A DNA stretch of 6,740 bases from Roseburia sp. CAG:309 (GTDB lineage Bacteria > Bacillota > Clostridia > Lachnospirales > Lachnospiraceae), in contig FR894055.1 of the NCBI GenBank assembly GCA_000434115.1, positions 888 through 7,627 on the forward strand, read 5' to 3'. Numbering within the stretch: the first letter of the stretch is position 1; each line of letters begins with the position of its first letter. The notes under the pieces are model-generated. The model saw only the letters and a list, made by a program, of their open reading frames with translations. It ran no database searches and was not told where the DNA came from. Positions 5,815 through 6,740 of this stretch are shown here, piece by piece. The position numbers were made by a program, and so were the translations under genes.

Positions 5815-6740
5815 TCAATTCTCTCCTCTCGCCTGATTCAGTAATTCAATCTTTGTATCATACAATTTTTTCGACATATCGATATAATGCGTGTGCGGAT
5901 TTTCAAAACGCTGCTCTTCACTCCAGATTTCGTAATCAAGCTGCGCCTTGACATAATTCGCGATATCCGGGATCGATTCATTCTGATAAACCAGTTTTCC
6001 ATCAAGGTAAACCGGAACCTGAAGTTCCTTTGCGGTACAGTTTTCGAAACGACGTTTCTTCCACGGCTTTTTCTCATCAATATAAGAAACCGGTTTCGAA
6101 AAATCAATCTCTTCTTCCCGGAGTGCAAGCATATCTGCTACCGCATGTCCATTTTCATCGTAGACGCGGAGCACTTTTTTCAATCCGGGATTTGTAATTT
6201 TTTCAATGTTTTCCGACACCTTGATGCGCGGCACAAAGTTTCCATTTTCTTCCACTGCCGCCATCTTGTAAACCGCTCCGAATACCGGTTCCGACTTGGA
6301 TGTGATCATACGCTCACCGACACCGAAACTGTCAATGCACGCCCCTTGTTCCAACAGGGAATTGATCGTAAATTCATCGAGACTGTTGGACACCACGATC
6401 TTACAATCCGTCAGCCCTGCCTCGTCTAACATTTTACGCGCTTTTTTCGAAAGATACGCAAGGTCTCCGCTGTCAAGGCGGATTCCCAAAAGCCGTTTTC
6501 CCATTGGCTCCAGCACTTCTTTCGCGACACGGATCGCGTTCGGAATACCGCTTTCCAGCACATCATACGTATCTACCAAAAGCACCGTTCCGTCAGGATA
6601 ATTTTCCGCATATTTTTTAAACGCCTCAAATTCATCGTTGTAAAACATAACCCAGCTGTGCGCCATCGTTCCGCTGATCGGAATGTCAAACATTTTCCCG
6701 GCAAGGACAGTCGCCGTACCGACTGCGCCACCGATGCAGC
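5815..6740 (-). CDS. pncB: nicotinate phosphoribosyltransferase, C-terminal part (cut by window edge)
   Basis: The frame stays open through the right edge: before the internal Met at 6693 come the in-frame residues CIGGAVGTATVLAGK, so that Met is not the start. About 307 residues are visible, roughly two thirds of the usual length (about 480). The enzyme joins nicotinate to phosphoribosyl pyrophosphate with ATP use, giving nicotinate mononucleotide in the NAD salvage (Preiss-Handler) pathway. GTMAHSWVMF (near 6669-6640) holds the His that is phosphorylated in the family (codon 6660-6658). GIRLDSGDLAYLSKKAR is the phosphate-binding region, and FGVGERMITSKSEPVFGAVYK is the conserved C-terminal active-site block. 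The C-terminal tail (ANYVKAQLDYEIWSEEQRFENPHTHYIDMSKKL, positions near 5960-5860) is normal and ends at a TGA (5817-5815). It stands directly upstream of GH43 with 2 nt between them. There is no sign of truncation other than the window edge. Confidence 0.95.
   Translation of the reverse strand, partial: CIGGAVGTATVLAGKMFDIPISGTMAHSWVMFYNDEFEAFKKYAENYPDGTVLLVDTYDVLESGIPNAIRVAKEVLEPMGKRLLGIRLDSGDLAYLSKKARKMLDEAGLTDCKIVVSNSLDEFTINSLLEQGACIDSFGVGERMITSKSEPVFGAVYKMAAVEENGNFVPRIKVSENIEKITNPGLKKVLRVYDENGHAVADMLALREEEIDFSKPVSYIDEKKPWKKRRFENCTAKELQVPVYLDGKLVYQNESIPDIANYVKAQLDYEIWSEEQRFENPHTHYIDMSKKLYDTKIELLNQARGEN
5821..5829 (-). promoter_or_regulatory. ribosome binding site of GH43 inside the end of pncB
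   Basis: On the minus strand AGAGGAGAG (5829-5821) overlaps the last codons of pncB. It lies 8 nt before the ATG at 5812 but only 2 nt before the alternative TTG at 5818. This favours the ATG and supports translation of GH43 from the pncB message. Confidence 0.65.

Noticed and set aside
5887..6429. 180-codon open frame on the plus strand antisense to pncB
   Set aside because: Its protein is low-complexity (rich in Phe, Arg, Ile and Asn) and mirrors a well-conserved pncB coding sequence, with no ribosome binding site or family resemblance.
1..6740. CRISPR array, transposon ends, tRNA or rRNA genes, phage genes
   Set aside because: No spaced direct repeats, transposase-like proteins, cloverleaf sequences or rRNA segments were seen; genes fill almost the whole window.

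Overview
The window fits a spore-forming Gram-positive gut-type anaerobe of the class Clostridia, most likely Lachnospiraceae. The reasons are a SpoVT-like spore regulator, a Bacillus/Clostridium-type SOS box, a Y-family polymerase paired with a YolD-like protein, strong AGGAGG-type ribosome binding sites, moderate GC content, and cytoplasmic plant-glycan hydrolases without signal peptides. The family assignment is inference from gene content and protein style, not from a marker gene.

Layout. (1) Positions 1-231, minus strand: the N-terminal 77 residues of a SpoVT/AbrB-type regulator, which runs off the left edge. (2) 232-404: a divergent intergenic region. It carries a possible sigma-G-like promoter for spoVT on the minus strand and, on the plus strand, a sigma-A-like promoter whose start region is covered by a 12/14 match to the Gram-positive LexA box. 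(3) 405-2016, plus strand: a Y-family translesion polymerase overlapping by 8 bp a small YolD-family gene with a GTG start. (4) 2054-4291, plus strand: an intact GH95 glycosidase beginning 37 bp after yolD, with no promoter or terminator visible between them. (5) 4307-5812, minus strand: an intact GH43 glycosidase, convergent with GH95 across 15 bp. (6) 5815-6740, minus strand: the C-terminal part of nicotinate phosphoribosyltransferase, which runs off the right edge and is followed by GH43 after only 2 nt.

How the genes work together. The polymerase and YolD form a recognisable SOS mutagenesis pair. GH95 and GH43 plausibly finish the intracellular breakdown of one decorated plant oligosaccharide: GH43 would remove xylosyl or arabinofuranosyl units, and GH95 a terminal alpha-L-fucosyl or alpha-L-galactosyl unit. 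No transporter or sugar-responsive regulator lies in the window. Each glycosidase instead sits directly behind a housekeeping or stress gene (pncB or the SOS pair), which is the oddest aspect of the layout. I found no mobile element, CRISPR array, RNA gene or clearly undescribed multi-gene system. The points most worth a second look are the SOS box, possible read-through from the SOS pair into GH95, the GH95 specificity residue, and the pncB-GH43 coupling.
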